48,235 bases of DNA from an uncultured Gammaproteobacteria bacterium (GTDB lineage: Bacteria; Pseudomonadota; Gammaproteobacteria; Pseudomonadales; UBA5518): contig CAIYPF010000051.1 in assembly GCA_903928015.1 (NCBI GenBank), positions 1 through 48,235 on the forward strand. Direction: 5' to 3'. The notes under the pieces are model-generated. The model was not told where the DNA came from. It worked only from the letters and a program-made list of their open reading frames with translations, and ran no database searches. The position numbers were made by a program, and so were the translations under genes. Of this stretch, positions 32,585 through 41,925 are shown one piece after another (the first letter of the stretch is position 1; every line of letters starts with the position of its first letter).

Positions 32585-34608
32585 GCCAGAAGGCCTTTTA
32601 CGGCCTGCGCCATTGCCGCTGCGGTGATGCCGAAGTACTGGTAGAGCTCTTTCGCGGGCGCGGACTCGCCGAAGCTCGCGATGCCCACGATCGCGCCGTT
32701 GCGGCCGGTGTACTTGTGCCAGAAGTCCGGCTGTGCGGCCTCAACGGCCACCGTGGGCAGGGCCGCAGGCAGCACGGCATCCCTGTAGCTGCGCTCCTGC
32801 CGGTCGAAGACGTTGGTGCAGGGCATGGATACCACGCGTACCGCGATGCCCTCTGCGGCAAGCAGGTCACGCGCCTCCATGGCGATCGAGAGTTCGGAGC
32901 CGGTGCCGATCAGCACGGCGCGTGCATCGGCTGCGTCGGCGAGCACATAGCCACCACGGCGGATCCCATCGACCTGCTCGATGGCGCTGAGGCGCGGCAG
33001 GTTCTGGCGCGAGAGACAGAGCGCGCTCGGGCCGTCGTGGCGCTCGAGCGAAGCAGCCCAGGACACGGCGGTCTCCAGACCATCTGCAGGACGCCATACA
33101 TCGAGATTCGGCATGATCCGCAGGCTGGGCACCTGCTCGACGGACTGGTGCGTGGGTCCGTCCTCGCCCAGACCGATGGAGTCGTGGGTGAAGACGTGGA
33201 TCACGCGCTGCTTCATGAGCGCTGCCATGCGGATCGCGTTGCGGCTGTAGTCGCTGAAGGTGAGGAAGGTGCCGCCGTAGGGGATGTAGCCGCCGTGCAG
33301 TGCAATGCCGTTCATGATCGCGGCCATGCCGAACTCGCGCACGCCGTAGCTCAGATGGTTGCCCCAGGTGTCGCGGCCGGCGCGCACGCAGCCCTTGAAG
33401 TTCGTGAGGTTGGAGCCGGTGAGATCGGCGCTGCCGCCGAAGAATTCCGGCACCAGCGGCGCCAGCGCGTCGAGCGCGTTCTGGCTGGCCTTGCGCGTGG
33501 CCACGGCATCGGGCTTGGCAGCGATGGTGGCGAAGACCTCCGGCAGTTGCGCGGCGAAGGCGCTCGAGAGCTCGCCGCGCATGCGCCGCAGGAATTCCGC
33601 AGCCTCGGAGGGGAAGGCTGCGCGATAGGCCGCGAAGCGCTCGTCCCACGCAGCTTCGGCGCTGGCGCCGGCTGCCCGGGCGTCCCAGGCGGCCGCGATG
33701 TGGGCGGGGATCTCGAAGGGCGGTGCCGTCCAGCCGAGGGCCTCTCGGGTTGCGGCCACCTCTGCCGGACCGAGTGCCGCACCGTGCACGTCGTGGGTGC
33801 CGGCCTTGTTGGGCGAGCCCTTGCCGATCACGGTGCGGCAGCAGATCAGCGTGGGCTTGCCGTCGGGGCGTGAGGACTGGGCCTTGGCGGCGAGCAGTGC
33901 GGCCTCGATGGCCTCCGTGCTGTGGCCGTCCACAGCCGGGATCACGTGCCAGCCGTAGGACTCGAAGCGCTTGGGCGTGTCGTCGGTGAACCAGCCCTCG
34001 ACGTGGCCGTCGATGGAGATCCCGTTGTCGTCGTAGAAGGCGATGAGCTTCGAGAGGCGAAGTGTGCCGGCAAGCGAGCAGGCCTCGTGGCTGATGCCCT
34101 CCATCAGGCAGCCGTCGCCGAGGAAAGCCCAGGTGTGGTGGTTGACGATCGCGTGGCCGGGACGGTTGAACTCGGCGGCGAGCAGCGACTCGGCGAGTGC
34201 CATGCCGACCGCGTTGGTGATGCCCTGCCCGAGCGGGCCGGTCGTGGTTTCCACACCGGGCGTGATGCCCGTCTCGGGATGTCCGGCGGTCTTCGAATGC
34301 AGCTTGCGGAAATTCCTGATCTCCTCGATGGGGAGCGCGTAGCCGGTCAGGTGCAGCAGCGAGTAGATCAGCATGGAGCCGTGGCCGTTCGACAGCACGA
34401 AGCGGTCCCGGTCGGCCCACTGCGGGTTGGCGGGGTTGTGCTTCAGGTGGCGGTTCCAGAGGACCTCGGCGATCTCGGCCATGCCCATGGGTGCGCCGGG
34501 GTGGCCGCTCTTCGCCTGCTCGACGGCATCGACCGAGAGCATGCGGATGGCATTGGCCATCTCGCGGGCGAGCGCGGGCGAGGGGGCGGGGCGAGTGCTG
34601 TTGCTCAT
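32581..34608 (-). CDS. tkt: Transketolase
   Basis: This 675-residue enzyme moves two-carbon units between sugar phosphates in the pentose phosphate pathway, using thiamine diphosphate. Motifs: the opening [48 protein letters not shown], and the cofactor-binding [13 protein letters not shown] followed by [11 protein letters not shown]. The second domain has [17 protein letters not shown] and [16 protein letters not shown], and the C-terminal domain has [12 protein letters not shown]. Length fits the family (about 665-680). The ATG at 34608 follows a CGGAG site; an open frame extends to 34668 without support. The 297-base gap to the divergent gene at 34906 probably carries both promoters. Confidence 0.96.
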   Translation of the reverse strand: MSNSTRPAPSPALAREMANAIRMLSVDAVEQAKSGHPGAPMGMAEIAEVLWNRHLKHNPANPQWADRDRFVLSNGHGSMLIYSLLHLTGYALPIEEIRNFRKLHSKTAGHPETGITPGVETTTGPLGQGITNAVGMALAESLLAAEFNRPGHAIVNHHTWAFLGDGCLMEGISHEACSLAGTLRLSKLIAFYDDNGISIDGHVEGWFTDDTPKRFESYGWHVIPAVDGHSTEAIEAALLAAKAQSSRPDGKPTLICCRTVIGKGSPNKAGTHDVHGAALGPAEVAATREALGWTAPPFEIPAHIAAAWDARAAGASAEAAWDERFAAYRAAFPSEAAEFLRRMRGELSSAFAAQLPEVFATIAAKPDAVATRKASQNALDALAPLVPEFFGGSADLTGSNLTNFKGCVRAGRDTWGNHLSYGVREFGMAAIMNGIALHGGYIPYGGTFLTFSDYSRNAIRMAALMKQRVIHVFTHDSIGLGEDGPTHQSVEQVPSLRIMPNLDVWRPADGLETAVSWAASLERHDGPSALCLSRQNLPRLSAIEQVDGIRRGGYVLADAADARAVLIGTGSELSIAMEARDLLAAEGIAVRVVSMPCTNVFDRQERSYRDAVLPAALPTVAVEAAQPDFWHKYTGRNGAIVGIASFGESAPAKELYQYFGITAAAMAQAVKGLLA

Positions 34609-34905
34609 GCGGTTGCGACTCCGGTGCAGGTTTTGTGATGTCAGACCCCGGGATTGCACTCCGCCCACGGGCCCTGTCGCGGGGCGGGCGGGTGTTGGAG
34701 TCGGGTGTCTTCAGGTGCGCGAAGGTTACCACCACGCTGCTCGGCCCGGGACTGGAAATATCCCTGTCATCAAGAGCTGCAAAGCGTACGCACAAGGCTG
34801 CGGTCGATGACCTCCAGAGGCGCCTTTGGTTCATAATCCGGCCATCTGTCGCGATCCCGGGTCCGGGCCGCTCAGCCTCATTCACCCCTTTCGCGGAAAC
34901 CTGCC

Positions 34906-35766
34906 ATGACCATGCTTCTCACCGGTGCTACCGGCAAAACCGGCCGCTACATTGCTCAGTCCCTGGCCGCCCGCGGCGTGCGTGCCCGCGTGCTGCTGCG
35001 CGACCCCGCTGCAGCCGCATGGGTTGCCGGACTCGGCATGGAACCCGTGATCGGGGACCTGTCCGATCCGGCAACGCTTGCAGCCGCTCTTGCAGGCGTG
35101 GAGCAGGCCTTGCTGCTCGCAGCCAACTCCCCGGCTCAGGTCGCAATGGAAAAGGGCTTCATCGACGCAGCCGTGGCGGCAGGCGTGCGCCGCATCGTGA
35201 AGTACTCCGCCATTTCGGCCGGCGGTGACGAGGACTACCGCTTCGCACGCTGGCACGGCGAGACCGAGCGCCATCTCTTCGCGAGCGGCCTCGACTGGAG
35301 CCTGGTGCGCCCGGGTTACTTCATGCAGAACTTCCTGATGTCTGCGGATTCGATCCGCGCCGAAGGGCGTTTCTACCTGCCGGCCTGCGAGGAGCCCGTG
35401 TCGCTGGTCGATGTGCGCGATGCCGCCGACATCACGGTGGCCTGCCTGCTCGATCGCGCGCAGGACGGCCGCATCCGCACCGTGACGGGCGCTGAATCGC
35501 TCACGATGCACGAGGTGGCAGGGCGTATGGAGCGTGCGCTCGGCCGGCCGATTGCCTATGTGCCGTTGCCTGCAGAGGATTTCCGCGCCGCTCTGACCGG
35601 CGCGGGTGCGCCCGACTGGCTGGCCGGCGGCATGATCGAGTTCTTCGCCGGCGCCTCGCGCGGCACGCGCGATCACCTGAGCGGTTGCGTACATCGCCTG
35701 CTCGGGCGCGAGCCGATCGGGCTGGACCGCTTCCTTGCCGACCACGCCGGGGCGTTCAACCCCTGA
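34906..35766 (+). CDS. NmrA-like NAD(P)-binding protein (atypical short-chain dehydrogenase)
   Basis: This 286-residue protein has a Rossmann fold with TGATGKTGRYIA (about 6-17). It also has VIGDLSDPATLAAAL, VRRIVKYSAISA and SLVRPGYFMQNFL, typical of NmrA/QOR2-like atypical SDR proteins. These act as NAD(P)H-sensing regulators or quinone/isoflavone-type reductases. No catalytic YxxxK motif stands out. It is divergent from transketolase and 47 bases before the sensor-like gene. Confidence 0.85.
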   Translation: MTMLLTGATGKTGRYIAQSLAARGVRARVLLRDPAAAAWVAGLGMEPVIGDLSDPATLAAALAGVEQALLLAANSPAQVAMEKGFIDAAVAAGVRRIVKYSAISAGGDEDYRFARWHGETERHLFASGLDWSLVRPGYFMQNFLMSADSIRAEGRFYLPACEEPVSLVDVRDAADITVACLLDRAQDGRIRTVTGAESLTMHEVAGRMERALGRPIAYVPLPAEDFRAALTGAGAPDWLAGGMIEFFAGASRGTRDHLSGCVHRLLGREPIGLDRFLADHAGAFNP

Positions 35767-35813
35767 GCTGGCGCCGGCCTCGAAAAAACTGACAGCACGC
35801 AAGGGAAACCACC

Positions 35814-36494
35814 ATGTCCATCCCCACTGCCGAACCCGGCCCGCGGAATCCGCAACTCCTCGTGAGGCTCGCAGGCATCGTGCTGTTCCTGCAATTGCTC
35901 ACGGCATTGATGGAGTCCGCGGGCAGCCATGTGCGCGACCGCGAACTCGCGGCGGCGCAGGCGCACATCGGCGGCTTGCTCGCGGCCTCTGCCAGCGCGC
36001 TGGAAGTGCGGGTGCGGTTCAAGCTGCAGGTGCAGGAGTGGAAGAACATCCTGCTGCGCGGCAGCGATCCTGCCGATTTCTCCCACTATCACGACGCCAT
36101 GCTCGGGCACGCGGCAGCAGTCGATGCGGCGCTGCACTCGCTCGGCGAATCGCTCGCCGCCCTGGACGAGAGCACGGCTGCAGTGCCGCAGTTGCTCGAG
36201 CGCCACGCTGCGCTCGACCTGCGTTATACCGAGGCGCTGGGAGACCGGCAGACGCTGGATTTCGCGCTCGCGCAGCAAGTCGATCGCGGCGTGCGCGGCA
36301 TCGACCGGCCGCTGGACGCGGAGTTCGACGCGCTCGCCACCGAACTCGGCGCGCGCGCGCATGCGGCTCAGGCCGACGCACTGGATGTGATGAACAAAAC
36401 CGTTCATCGCGCCCGCATCATGCGGGGCGTCTTGCTCGGCGTTTCGAGTGTCCTGGTACTGCTCATGCTGGCCATGGCATTGCGACGCATCTAG
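35814..36494 (+). CDS. Orphan chemoreceptor-like sensor protein
   Basis: This 226-residue protein has an N-terminal transmembrane helix (about 15-34), a long helical periplasmic region (about 40-195), and a second helix at the C-terminus (about 205-224) followed by only two residues. The segment with KLQVQEWKNILLRGSDP resembles the ligand domain of methyl-accepting chemotaxis proteins, which often carry VQEWKNILLRG. No HAMP or signalling domain follows and no frameshifted remnant is evident before the next gene, 19 bases on. It looks like a stand-alone sensor paired with the cotransporter, but the function is unknown. Confidence 0.7.
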   Translation: MSIPTAEPGPRNPQLLVRLAGIVLFLQLLTALMESAGSHVRDRELAAAQAHIGGLLAASASALEVRVRFKLQVQEWKNILLRGSDPADFSHYHDAMLGHAAAVDAALHSLGESLAALDESTAAVPQLLERHAALDLRYTEALGDRQTLDFALAQQVDRGVRGIDRPLDAEFDALATELGARAHAAQADALDVMNKTVHRARIMRGVLLGVSSVLVLLMLAMALRRI

Positions 36495-36513
36495 CGCCGT
36501 TGCGGATGTAGCC

Positions 36514-38178
36514 ATGAGTCCTGAAACGGTCCCGCTCAGCCAGATTTTCGCGTCACTGTTCGCGGGGCTGGGGTTGTTCTTCATCGGCGTGAAGCTGATC
36601 GGCTCGCACCTCAAGCAGATCTCGGGGCCGCGCATGCGCAGGCTTGTTGAGGCGGCGGTGCGCAGCCGCGCCCGAAGCAGCCTTCTCGGCACGCTGGCCG
36701 GCGTGATGACGCAGAGCTCCAATGCCGTCACGTTCATCCTTTCCAGCATGATCTCCGCGGGCCTGCTCGATGTGCGCCGCGCGATGCCAGTGGTGGTCTG
36801 GTCCAGCGTCGGTACCTCGGCACTCGTGTTGCTCGCCACCGCCGACATCCAGCTTGCCGTGCTCTATCTGCTCGGCCTGATCGGTACGGCGTATTTCTTC
36901 GATATCGACAAATCTTCTCGCTACCGCGATGTGGCCGGAGCCGCGCTCGGTGCCGCGCTGCTGTTTCTGGGGCTGGAACTGATCCACCAGGGTGCACGGC
37001 CGGCAGGCGAGCTGGAGGGTTTCCGCGACTACCTCCAGGCGCTGTCGGAGTTCGAGGTGCTGCTGCTGCTTGCGAGCGCCGCGGTAACCGTGGTGTTGCA
37101 GTCATCGTCCACCGTGTCGGTGATCGCCGTGACCATGGCCAGCGCCGGATTGCTCGATCCGGAGCAGGCCTTTGTGGTGATCACCGGCGCGAATGCGGGC
37201 TCGGGTCTCAGCGTGTTCCTGATGTCGGCCGGGCAGCAGGGAAGCACACGGCAGCTTGCGCTGGTGCAGGTGCAGGCGAAGCTGCTCTCGAGCCTGATCG
37301 GGCTCCTTGTGCTGTTCGCAGAGCGCGAGCTCGGCGTGCCCGGGATTACCGCTGTCGGCCGCGGTGCCGGACTCGGCACGCCCGCGCAAGGGGCATTCTA
37401 TTTCCTGGCATTGCAGGTCACGGGTGCGGCGCTGGCGACGCTCTTCGATACCGCATTCCTCACCATCGCGCAGCGGCTGGCGCCTGAGGCAATCCACGAG
37501 ACGCTGGCGCGTCCGCGCTACATCTCCGGGCAGGCGCTGGAGGAGTCGAGCACCGCAATGGAGCTGGTGGAGCTCGAGCAGGCACGGCTCCTCGGACATG
37601 TAGCGTGTTATCTCTCGCAAGCGGAGCCATCGGGACGGTTGCTGGCGGAAGAGCCGGCGGCCCTTCGCGCCACGCCATCGGAACTGGCAGACGCCGACGC
37701 GCGCGTGGCCGCACAAGTGGCCGCGTTCATGGGTGAACTGGCTGGCCGCTACAACGACCGTCAGGCCGCTGCCCGGCTGTTGCGGCTGCAGGAGCGGCTG
37801 CGTGGTACACAAGAACTCGGCCAGACCGTCCGCGAGCTCGATGCCTGGCTGCTGCGGATCGATGGCATCGACGACGCAAACCGTGAGCACTGCGTGGGAC
37901 TCAAGTCCCGGATCACCGAGTCCTGCCACTTCCTGCTCGGTGTGCTGCACGACGCCGCGTTTTCGCGGCAGGAGGACGACATCGCCATCCTCGACCTGCT
38001 GGCCTATGACCGCAGCGAGGTCATGGATTCCTTGCGCAAGGGCTGGCTGCAGCAGGCGTCCAGCACGGGTCAACCCATGCTGGAGGCGCTCTTTGCCGCC
38101 ACCTCCCTCGTGGAGCGCGTTGCGTGGATCGTCCGCCGGCTGCGCCAGACCCTCGAGGCCGCGCCTCAGAACCGGTAG
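36514..38178 (+). CDS. Na/Pi cotransporter family protein with PhoU-like C-terminus
   Basis: This 554-residue protein resembles the NptA/YjbB sodium-phosphate cotransporter family. Two inverted transport repeats carry the signature TQSSNAV (from 66) and LQSSSTV (from 195). About eight to nine hydrophobic helices span residues 10-350. The last 200 residues are helical and resemble PhoU. Predicted role: phosphate movement across the inner membrane. Its 3' end overlaps the convergent FecR-TPR-barrel gene by 13 bases. The ribosome site upstream of 36514 is weak. Confidence 0.88.
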   Translation: MSPETVPLSQIFASLFAGLGLFFIGVKLIGSHLKQISGPRMRRLVEAAVRSRARSSLLGTLAGVMTQSSNAVTFILSSMISAGLLDVRRAMPVVVWSSVGTSALVLLATADIQLAVLYLLGLIGTAYFFDIDKSSRYRDVAGAALGAALLFLGLELIHQGARPAGELEGFRDYLQALSEFEVLLLLASAAVTVVLQSSSTVSVIAVTMASAGLLDPEQAFVVITGANAGSGLSVFLMSAGQQGSTRQLALVQVQAKLLSSLIGLLVLFAERELGVPGITAVGRGAGLGTPAQGAFYFLALQVTGAALATLFDTAFLTIAQRLAPEAIHETLARPRYISGQALEESSTAMELVELEQARLLGHVACYLSQAEPSGRLLAEEPAALRATPSELADADARVAAQVAAFMGELAGRYNDRQAAARLLRLQERLRGTQELGQTVRELDAWLLRIDGIDDANREHCVGLKSRITESCHFLLGVLHDAAFSRQEDDIAILDLLAYDRSEVMDSLRKGWLQQASSTGQPMLEALFAATSLVERVAWIVRRLRQTLEAAPQNR

Positions 38179-41100
38179 GCGTACTGGAAGCGGTAGAGCG
38201 GGTCGCGGTAGTTGCGGCTCATGGCGCTGCGATCGGGCGCGAGGTCATCGACCAGCGCCTGCACGCTGTGGTGCTTGTCCTCGCTCTCCCAGTAGGCCCG
38301 CACGCCGAAAGACCATCCCGCGTCCACCATGGGCACCGTGTCCGTGCCCACCCCCTCGGTCTGGCGCTCCAGGCGTTCGCTGCGCCACAGAGCGTTTGCC
38401 GAGAGCAGCAGCCGCCACGGCGTGTTCCATTGCGCCCGGACCTGCGTGAAGTGCTCGGGTATGTAGGGGATCCAGTCGTGTCCACCGGGCCCGGGAAGAT
38501 CGTTGTCGCTGTCGCGGTGCAGGTAGCGAAGGGTGAGCGCGATCCGTTCGGCTGCCTGCCAGTTCAGCGCGCCGCCAAGCGTGTCCAGCGACCCGGAGGG
38601 GAAGATCGGCGTCTCTTCGATGTCATCGCGCGGGCTGAAGAAATCCGCCGTCTGACGCAGTTCCGCAAGCGCATCGATCTGGTAGCTGAAGCCAGCGGTG
38701 CGCTGGCCTGCAAGCCCGTTGTCCACGCGTTCGTGATCCGCGAAGAGCTGCAGGAACGCGCGATCGCCCAGTTCGCCATCGAATTGCAGCCGCACGCGTT
38801 CGTATTCGCCGCCCGGTGCGGGCAGGCGGTCGTTCAGGGCGATGCCCAGTGTCTCGACGGGAGCAAGGCTGCCGAAGGATGCGGGGCGGTGCCAGCGCTG
38901 CGAGACGAGTCGCAGCCGCTGACCGTCTGCAGGGCGCCACGAGAGTCCGCCGCGCACATCCACATCGGTACTCTTGTCGCTCGTGACCTCCAGCGTGGGC
39001 GACGTGATCGAGGTGAGGTACTCGGGCAGGTACCACGGCAGCAGGCGGTCGTAGCTGTAGGTGCGGCGCTCGGTGTCGGTGTCTTCCGCGCTGATGCCGA
39101 GTGCGGCATCGAAACGCTCCGACAGGGGGAACTCCACTTCCGCCCATGCGCTGCGCGATTCGGCCCTGAAGGCCTCGGAGAAATCACTGCGCAGCGGCCG
39201 CAGCGTTATGCGCGTGCTGCCCGTCTGCTCCTGCTCGGCATTCTCCACGCCCCAGGACCAGAGCGCTCCGCCGCTGCGGAACGCGTGCCGGAACTGCAGG
39301 TCATCGCCTTCTATCCCGATCTGCGTGTCGCTGCCGCCGACCTCGCCGGGCAGCGGGATGTCGCGCACGTACTCCGGTGTGTAGGGCAGGAACTCGTTGT
39401 AGCTCATGATGGTGGGCAGCAGTTGCGCCGAGAGTTCGGGCAGCGGCGTGATGCCGCTGCGGTTGCTCTGCTGGTCACGCGTGCCGCCTTTCAGCCAGAA
39501 CTGGTTCTCCGGGGAGAGTTTCCAGCGCAGGCCCAGATCCCCGACGCGGTCGGTCTGCTCGAGGTTGGCGTCTGGTGTGCTGTCGTTACGCACATCGGCG
39601 TTCAGGGTGTTGTCGACGAGGAAGCCGAAGACGCCGATGTCCTCCCGTGGCAGCAGTCCGATGCCCGCGGTAAGTGCGCCCTGCCTGCCCTTGGTGTGGT
39701 CGCGACGCGCGTCTGCCTCCTGCCCTTCGCCGCGCAGGAAATACGCACCGCGCAGGGGCTTTTGCACCAGCCCGTTCAAGGTGAGCGCGGTGCCGGGGGT
39801 GTCGTAATCGTCGCGCTGGTACTCCAGATCCAGACGGCGGTAGTGGCCGGGCGTCTGCGCCAGCGAGGCCTTGCGGTTCGAGGCGCCGAAGGCGAGCGGA
39901 TCGGCGAGAAAGCCGGTCATCAGCGCGGAGTTCTTGTTGAAGAGACCGGTGTAGCGGTCGGCGAGGAAGAGCTGGCTGCCGCCCCAGAAGGGGGTGCGTG
40001 CTTCGTCGGCGTAGTACTTCGCCCACTCCTGCGCGCCGAAGGCCGCAAGCGGCGCGCCGAGGTTGGCGCTGCCGCGCTGGTCGTTCTGCAGCTGGTTCAG
40101 GGATTTCAGCCACGGGAGTTTGCGCTGCGCCTCGCGCGCTTCGGCGATGGCGCGGCCGTAGTCGAGGCCATCGGCCGCCACCTGGCTGGCCATCATGTTG
40201 ACCACGGGGTCGCGTGTATCCAGCGATTGCGCCTTGCGGAACGCCTGCTCCGCGCGGTGGGTCTCGCCCAGCCGGTAGAAGGCCACGCCCTGGTAAAGCC
40301 AGGCGCGCGCGTAGCGCGGCTCGATCAGGCCGGCCTTCAGGAAATCATCGAGCGCGCCCGAGGGATCGCCGGCTTTGAGGCGGTTGATGCCGCGCCCGGT
40401 GAGCGCGAGGTAGTTCGCACTGTTGTGCGTGAGCAGAGCGTCGTAGCGCGCCTGTGCATCGTCGAGATTTCCTGCGAAGGTCTCGACGGCCGCAAGCTCG
40501 GACGCGGCTTTGTCGAGGCCCGGGTCGCGGCGCAGCGACTCGCCAAGTTCACGGCGCGCCGCACGCAGGAACTCCCGCTCCGACGACACGAGACCGAGTC
40601 CGTACCAGCCCTCTGCAGCCTGCGCCTCTGCACCCAGGCCCTGAACGGTCGCGGTGCCCTGCGCCACTGCGCCGTAAGAGCTGCGTGCAAGCGGCGCATC
40701 GCCCTCGAGTACCGCGGCCTCACCGAGCGCAAGCCGCAGTTCGCCCGAGCCGGGATGCGAGGTGAGGCCCGCGTTCAGCAGCGTGATGGCGTCGGCATTG
40801 CGGTCGAGCCGCAACAGCGACCTTGCAAGCAGCGCCACGGCGCGCTCGTCGCCGGCACCGGCACGCGCGTGCGGTTCCAGCAGCGCGGCTGCACGTCCGA
40901 TCTCGCCGGCGTAGACGAGAAGATCCGCTGCCAGCAGCGCGGCGCCGGTCTCCGTTGCTGCGCGGGGCAGCAGCTGTTCCAGCGCCTCGCTGTACTTGCC
41001 GTCGTGTATCAGTCCCAGCTCCGTGGGGTAGCGGTTCGCATCGCGGCCTATCCAGCGCTCGGCACGCGGTTCCCATGAAGAGACCCACTGCACCCGCGAT

Positions 41101-41699
41101 TGCGGATTCACCAGCAACAGCTTGACCGGTGCCTTGCCCATCTCGGCGCGCGCGGCTTCTCCGGCGGCCACCGATACCGAGCCCTGCTCGTTGCCCACGT
41201 CCACCACGCCCGAGAGCACCACTACCTGCATGCTGCCGTCATCGGCGACCTCGACCTCCCAGTCGGTGCCGCGGATCGAAAGCGTGGCCGACGGTGTTTG
41301 CATCGCGAGCGGGGGAGCTTTCGGCTTGTCGGAACCGGCAACCGTGCGCGGACGTGCCTGACTCCAGGCGCGGCCCTTGGCGAGGTTGACGCGGGTCTGG
41401 CGGAAAGCGGCAGCATCGGCCGCGGTCTTGATCTGCAGCGTCGAGTTCTGGTTGAGACGAATCTGGTTGCGATCGGGCACGGTGAGGCCCATCTGGCTGT
41501 TCGCGAGCGTGCGCACCCAGTAACCGGCCGAGATCGCATCGCCCTGCGTGGCGGGCGACCATTCGGAGGGTTGTTCCTGCGCGCTTTTTTCGCCCTTTCC
41601 CTGCAACAGCACGATGCGTGCGTCTTCGGCGCGAGCGAGCGGAACGCCCGACAGCGCGCTGCAGAGCAGCAATACCAGGACGCGATGGAGACGTGTCAT
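38166..41699 (-). CDS. FecR-domain, TPR-repeat and outer-membrane beta-barrel fusion protein
   Basis: This 1177-residue protein has a signal peptide (about 1-24). A FecR-like region follows (about 30-200) with GDAISAGYWVRTLANSQMGL, QIRLNQNSTLQIK and TPSATLSIRGTDWEVEV. Tetratricopeptide repeats run from about 215 to 560, for example YARAWLYQGVAFYRLGETHR. The last 600 residues alternate like beta-strands and end YRFQYAYRF, the C-terminal Phe expected of outer-membrane barrels. I know no named protein with this order. It may be an envelope receptor or secretion component. It is divergent from the RTX genes and overlaps the Na/Pi gene at its 3' end by 13 bases. No good Shine-Dalgarno precedes either candidate ATG (41699, 41732); 41699 fits the signal peptide. 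Confidence 0.78.
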   Translation of the reverse strand: MTRLHRVLVLLLCSALSGVPLARAEDARIVLLQGKGEKSAQEQPSEWSPATQGDAISAGYWVRTLANSQMGLTVPDRNQIRLNQNSTLQIKTAADAAAFRQTRVNLAKGRAWSQARPRTVAGSDKPKAPPLAMQTPSATLSIRGTDWEVEVADDGSMQVVVLSGVVDVGNEQGSVSVAAGEAARAEMGKAPVKLLLVNPQSRVQWVSSWEPRAERWIGRDANRYPTELGLIHDGKYSEALEQLLPRAATETGAALLAADLLVYAGEIGRAAALLEPHARAGAGDERAVALLARSLLRLDRNADAITLLNAGLTSHPGSGELRLALGEAAVLEGDAPLARSSYGAVAQGTATVQGLGAEAQAAEGWYGLGLVSSEREFLRAARRELGESLRRDPGLDKAASELAAVETFAGNLDDAQARYDALLTHNSANYLALTGRGINRLKAGDPSGALDDFLKAGLIEPRYARAWLYQGVAFYRLGETHRAEQAFRKAQSLDTRDPVVNMMASQVAADGLDYGRAIAEAREAQRKLPWLKSLNQLQNDQRGSANLGAPLAAFGAQEWAKYYADEARTPFWGGSQLFLADRYTGLFNKNSALMTGFLADPLAFGASNRKASLAQTPGHYRRLDLEYQRDDYDTPGTALTLNGLVQKPLRGAYFLRGEGQEADARRDHTKGRQGALTAGIGLLPREDIGVFGFLVDNTLNADVRNDSTPDANLEQTDRVGDLGLRWKLSPENQFWLKGGTRDQQSNRSGITPLPELSAQLLPTIMSYNEFLPYTPEYVRDIPLPGEVGGSDTQIGIEGDDLQFRHAFRSGGALWSWGVENAEQEQTGSTRITLRPLRSDFSEAFRAESRSAWAEVEFPLSERFDAALGISAEDTDTERRTYSYDRLLPWYLPEYLTSITSPTLEVTSDKSTDVDVRGGLSWRPADGQRLRLVSQRWHRPASFGSLAPVETLGIALNDRLPAPGGEYERVRLQFDGELGDRAFLQLFADHERVDNGLAGQRTAGFSYQIDALAELRQTADFFSPRDDIEETPIFPSGSLDTLGGALNWQAAERIALTLRYLHRDSDNDLPGPGGHDWIPYIPEHFTQVRAQWNTPWRLLLSANALWRSERLERQTEGVGTDTVPMVDAGWSFGVRAYWESEDKHHSVQALVDDLAPDRSAMSRNYRDPLYRFQYAYRF

Positions 41700-41808
41700 G
41701 GGAGGACCCGGAATTTCGGATGAACCTAACATAGCACGCGACCGGGACCCTTTCCGGCGCCTTCCTCCGATGTGTTCATGTACGTGCTTCCCCGCGTTCC
41801 CCCGAAAC

Positions 41809-41824
41809 CTTGACAGGGGTCAAG
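41809..41824. promoter_or_regulatory. FNR/CRP-type palindrome upstream of the first RTX gene
   Basis: CTTGAC-AGGG-GTCAAG is a perfect 6-bp inverted repeat with a 4-base spacer, about 100 bases before the RTX start at 41926. The form TTGAC-N4-GTCAA resembles FNR/DNR/CRP-family half-sites. The left arm also contains TTGACA (41810-41815), a perfect -35 hexamer, but I see no good -10 at the expected distance. Confidence 0.45.
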
Positions 41825-41925
41825 AGGATTCCTTGCGCCGCGCGTAGAGTCGGATCGCAGGCGCATTCCGAAGCGTGGCCGCGAGGCGCCGGTTTCGAAC
41901 CAACCCGCCACATGGAGGTAGCTAT

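Noticed and set aside
34832-34837. CATAAT as the -10 box for the NmrA-like gene
   Set aside because: No acceptable -35 hexamer lies at the right distance.
38124-41078. A 984-codon open frame on the plus strand opposite the FecR-TPR-barrel gene
   Set aside because: It has no domain motif and mirrors a gene with clear domains; long antisense frames are expected at this GC content. The same holds for 230-2317 (-), 6690-8948 (-), 14392-16086 (-), 24477-26753 (+) and 41968-43950 (-).
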